A stretch of DNA of 6,189 bases, from positions 1 to 6,189 of the forward strand of contig JAGNYY010000040.1 of assembly GCA_017984715.1 (NCBI GenBank). Direction: 5' to 3'. Origin of the DNA: Rhodoluna sp. Its GTDB lineage: Bacteria > Actinomycetota > Actinomycetes > Actinomycetales > Microbacteriaceae. A model generated the notes under the pieces. The model was not told the DNA's origin. It made no database searches and saw only the letters and a program-made list of their open reading frames with translations. Shown here piece after piece: positions 4,824-6,189 of this stretch (positions are counted from its first letter, which is position 1; each line of letters opens with the position of its first letter). A program made the position numbers and the translations under genes.

Positions 4824-6026
4824 ATGACCAAGCGCGACATCGCGTTGGTAGTGGTTGCCGCGGGCCAAGGGCAGCGTTTAGGCGCCGGAAAACCAAAGGC
4901 ATTTGTCGACCTGGTTGGTCGCCCACTGCTAACCCACGCAATCGAATCAATCATTGCTTTGCCAGATTTGGCACAGCTGATTATTGCCGTACCCGATTCT
5001 CACCTTGTTGAAGCCGCACAGATTGGCGCTGAGCTAATCGGTGACCTGCCTATTGCCTTCGAGGTGGTGCTTGGCGGCGAGACTCGACAGGGGTCCATTG
5101 CCAACGCTCTAGCCGAGTTGAACGATGAATCACAAATTGTGTTGGTTCACGACGCAGCTCGTGCGCTAACGCCAACCTCACTTTTCGCAGCCGTAGCCAC
5201 CTCGGTTCGAGCAACCGGCACCTCATCCTTGCCAGTCATGCGAGTGGTCGACACCATCAAGCGAATCGATGGCGACACCATTCTTGAAACTGTTGATCGC
5301 GAGGTCTTGCGTTCGGCGCAGACTCCTCAGGGTTTCGTGGCCCATGAACTTCGAGCAGCCTATGCTTCGGCAGAGGCCGAGTTCACCGATGATGCAGCAC
5401 TTATGCAGGCCGCAGGGCATCGAATTATTGCCGTGGATGGCGACGAGCGCGCATTCAAGATCACCACACCGGCAGATCTAGCTGCGGCTGAACTGCGCTT
5501 CGGAGGCCAACCTGCTGGGTTTAGAACCGGCATTGGAACCGACGTTCATAGATTCACCGAAGACTCTGACAAGCCCCTGTATTTGGGAACCATTATTTGG
5601 TCGGGGGAGCGCGGTCTCGATGGACACTCCGACGGCGATGCGGTTAGCCACGCAATTGTTGATGCGTTGCTGGCAGCGGCCGGTCTGGGCGACATCGGTT
5701 CAAACTTTGGCGTAGACCGCCCTGAGTTCTCTGGCGCCAATGGCAAGGTATTCCTCGAGGGTGCACTTGAGTTGATTTCAAACGCCGGATACCGCGTCGA
5801 GAATGTTTCGGTTCAGATCATCGGCAACCGCCCAAAGGTGGCGCCACATCGACTTGCTGTCGAGGAAGCGCTTCAGGCAATTCTTGGTGCGCCGGTGTCG
5901 CTTGGGGCAACAACCACTGACGGTCTCGGGTTCCTTGGCAACACTGAGGGTGTGGCCGCCGTAGCAACAGCGCTGCTCGCCAAATCCGAGGCGCCAACAA
6001 GTGCTGAAGGTAGGCTTGCACCGTGA
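4824..6026 (+). CDS. ispDF: Bifunctional IspD/IspF enzyme of the MEP isoprenoid pathway
   Basis: A 400-residue fusion of two non-consecutive MEP-pathway enzymes. The IspD part (about 1-226) is 2-C-methyl-D-erythritol 4-phosphate cytidylyltransferase. It shows the nucleotide-binding loop VVAAGQGQRLGAGKPK with R18 and K25, VHDAAR with D110, R159 in VDRE, and K212 in AFKITTP. The IspF part (about 233-388) is 2-C-methyl-D-erythritol 2,4-cyclodiphosphate synthase. It shows zinc ligands D240 and H242 (GTDVHRF) and H276, plus GHSDGDAVSHAIVDALL with D280, LGDIG, and the late motif ATTTDGLGF. The linker is only a few residues (about GGQPAG), and the reading frame is continuous, so this is a real fusion rather than a frameshift artefact. 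In mycobacteria and Streptomyces ispD and ispF are separate neighbouring genes after carD. A weak AGG-type ribosome site (GGCAGG) precedes the ATG. It overlaps cysS by 4 nt. Confidence 0.96.
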   Translation: MTKRDIALVVVAAGQGQRLGAGKPKAFVDLVGRPLLTHAIESIIALPDLAQLIIAVPDSHLVEAAQIGAELIGDLPIAFEVVLGGETRQGSIANALAELNDESQIVLVHDAARALTPTSLFAAVATSVRATGTSSLPVMRVVDTIKRIDGDTILETVDREVLRSAQTPQGFVAHELRAAYASAEAEFTDDAALMQAAGHRIIAVDGDERAFKITTPADLAAAELRFGGQPAGFRTGIGTDVHRFTEDSDKPLYLGTIIWSGERGLDGHSDGDAVSHAIVDALLAAAGLGDIGSNFGVDRPEFSGANGKVFLEGALELISNAGYRVENVSVQIIGNRPKVAPHRLAVEEALQAILGAPVSLGATTTDGLGFLGNTEGVAAVATALLAKSEAPTSAEGRLAP

Positions 6027-6189
6027 GCCTAAGCCTGTTTGATTCACGCGCCCAAGCGGTGCGAGTCTTCGAACCTATCATCGCCGGCAAGGTCGGCATT
6101 TACCTTTGCGGCCCAACCGTTCAGGGCCTGCCGCACGTCGGGCACCTTCGCTCTGCCTTGGTCTACGACCAGTTGCGCCGCTGGCTTTC
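6023..6189 (+). CDS. cysS: Cysteinyl-tRNA synthetase, N-terminal fragment
   Basis: The class I synthetase that charges tRNA-Cys; only 55 complete codons lie before the window end. The visible part starts MSLSLFDSRAQAV and contains IYLCGPTVQG with zinc-ligand C29. It also has the HIGH-type ATP-binding motif as HVGH (38-41) in LPHVGHLRSALVYD. The CGPTVQ context favours CysS over the related mycothiol ligase MshC. The GTG start overlaps the ispDF stop as GTGA, pointing to translational coupling; AAGG/TAGG just upstream (6007-6014) is a plausible ribosome site. The order carD-ispD-ispF-cysS is conserved in actinobacteria. Confidence 0.93.
   Translation, partial: MSLSLFDSRAQAVRVFEPIIAGKVGIYLCGPTVQGLPHVGHLRSALVYDQLRRWL

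Noticed and set aside
5490..5540. The IspD/IspF junction as a possible sequencing frameshift joining two genes
   Set aside because: The frame is open with no stop or start signal or ribosome site at the junction, and both halves are complete in the same frame.
5778..6099. Long antisense open frames opposite the IspF domain
   Set aside because: They lie entirely against a well-conserved coding region, have low-complexity Arg/Leu/Cys-rich products and no ribosome site; they are by-products of codon bias on the coding strand.

Overview
The window is a compact, mostly conserved actinobacterial chromosome segment. Several things point to the Microbacteriaceae, probably one of the moderate-GC, small-genome freshwater lineages: the SenX3/RegX3/PhoU set, a CarD of 160 residues, the order carD-ispD-ispF-cysS, GTG starts, leaderless-type promoters and only moderately GC-rich coding sequence. 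The family assignment is inference; the phylum is well supported.

Layout. At the left edge is the first 38 codons of a minus-strand gene resembling an actinobacterial SAM-dependent methyltransferase. Divergent from it is gpmA (phosphoglycerate mutase, +). gpmA converges on phoU (-) across a 13-bp-stem bidirectional terminator. A 144-bp divergent control region separates phoU from the sensor kinase/response regulator pair senX3-regX3 (+, 4-nt overlap). That region holds three 11-bp direct repeats resembling a Pho box, a 6+1+6 perfect palindrome and a leaderless-type -10 element. regX3 converges, across a second 13-bp-stem bidirectional terminator, on a minus-strand lipoprotein gene (LpqE-like). 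The lipoprotein is divergent from carD (+), which begins the likely operon carD - ispDF (a fused MEP-pathway enzyme) - cysS (4-nt overlap, cut off by the window end).

How the genes work together. phoU, senX3 and regX3 form the phosphate-starvation signalling module; PhoU normally holds the kinase in check when phosphate is plentiful. The repeats between the two transcription units are the natural place for RegX3 autoregulation. gpmA is glycolytic and is a common neighbour of this module in actinobacteria. CarD stabilises RNA polymerase open complexes, IspDF makes isoprenoid precursors and CysS charges tRNA-Cys; their linkage is a conserved housekeeping arrangement.

I found no mobile element, CRISPR array, tRNA, rRNA, or sign of horizontal transfer, and nothing that amounts to a new biological system. 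The points most worth a second look are the Pho-box-like repeats, the repeated 7-nt spacing from -10 element to start codon, a tryptophan at the CarD position matching the RNA-polymerase-contacting Arg47 of the M. tuberculosis protein, the IspD-IspF fusion, and a SenX3 with only one visible membrane segment.
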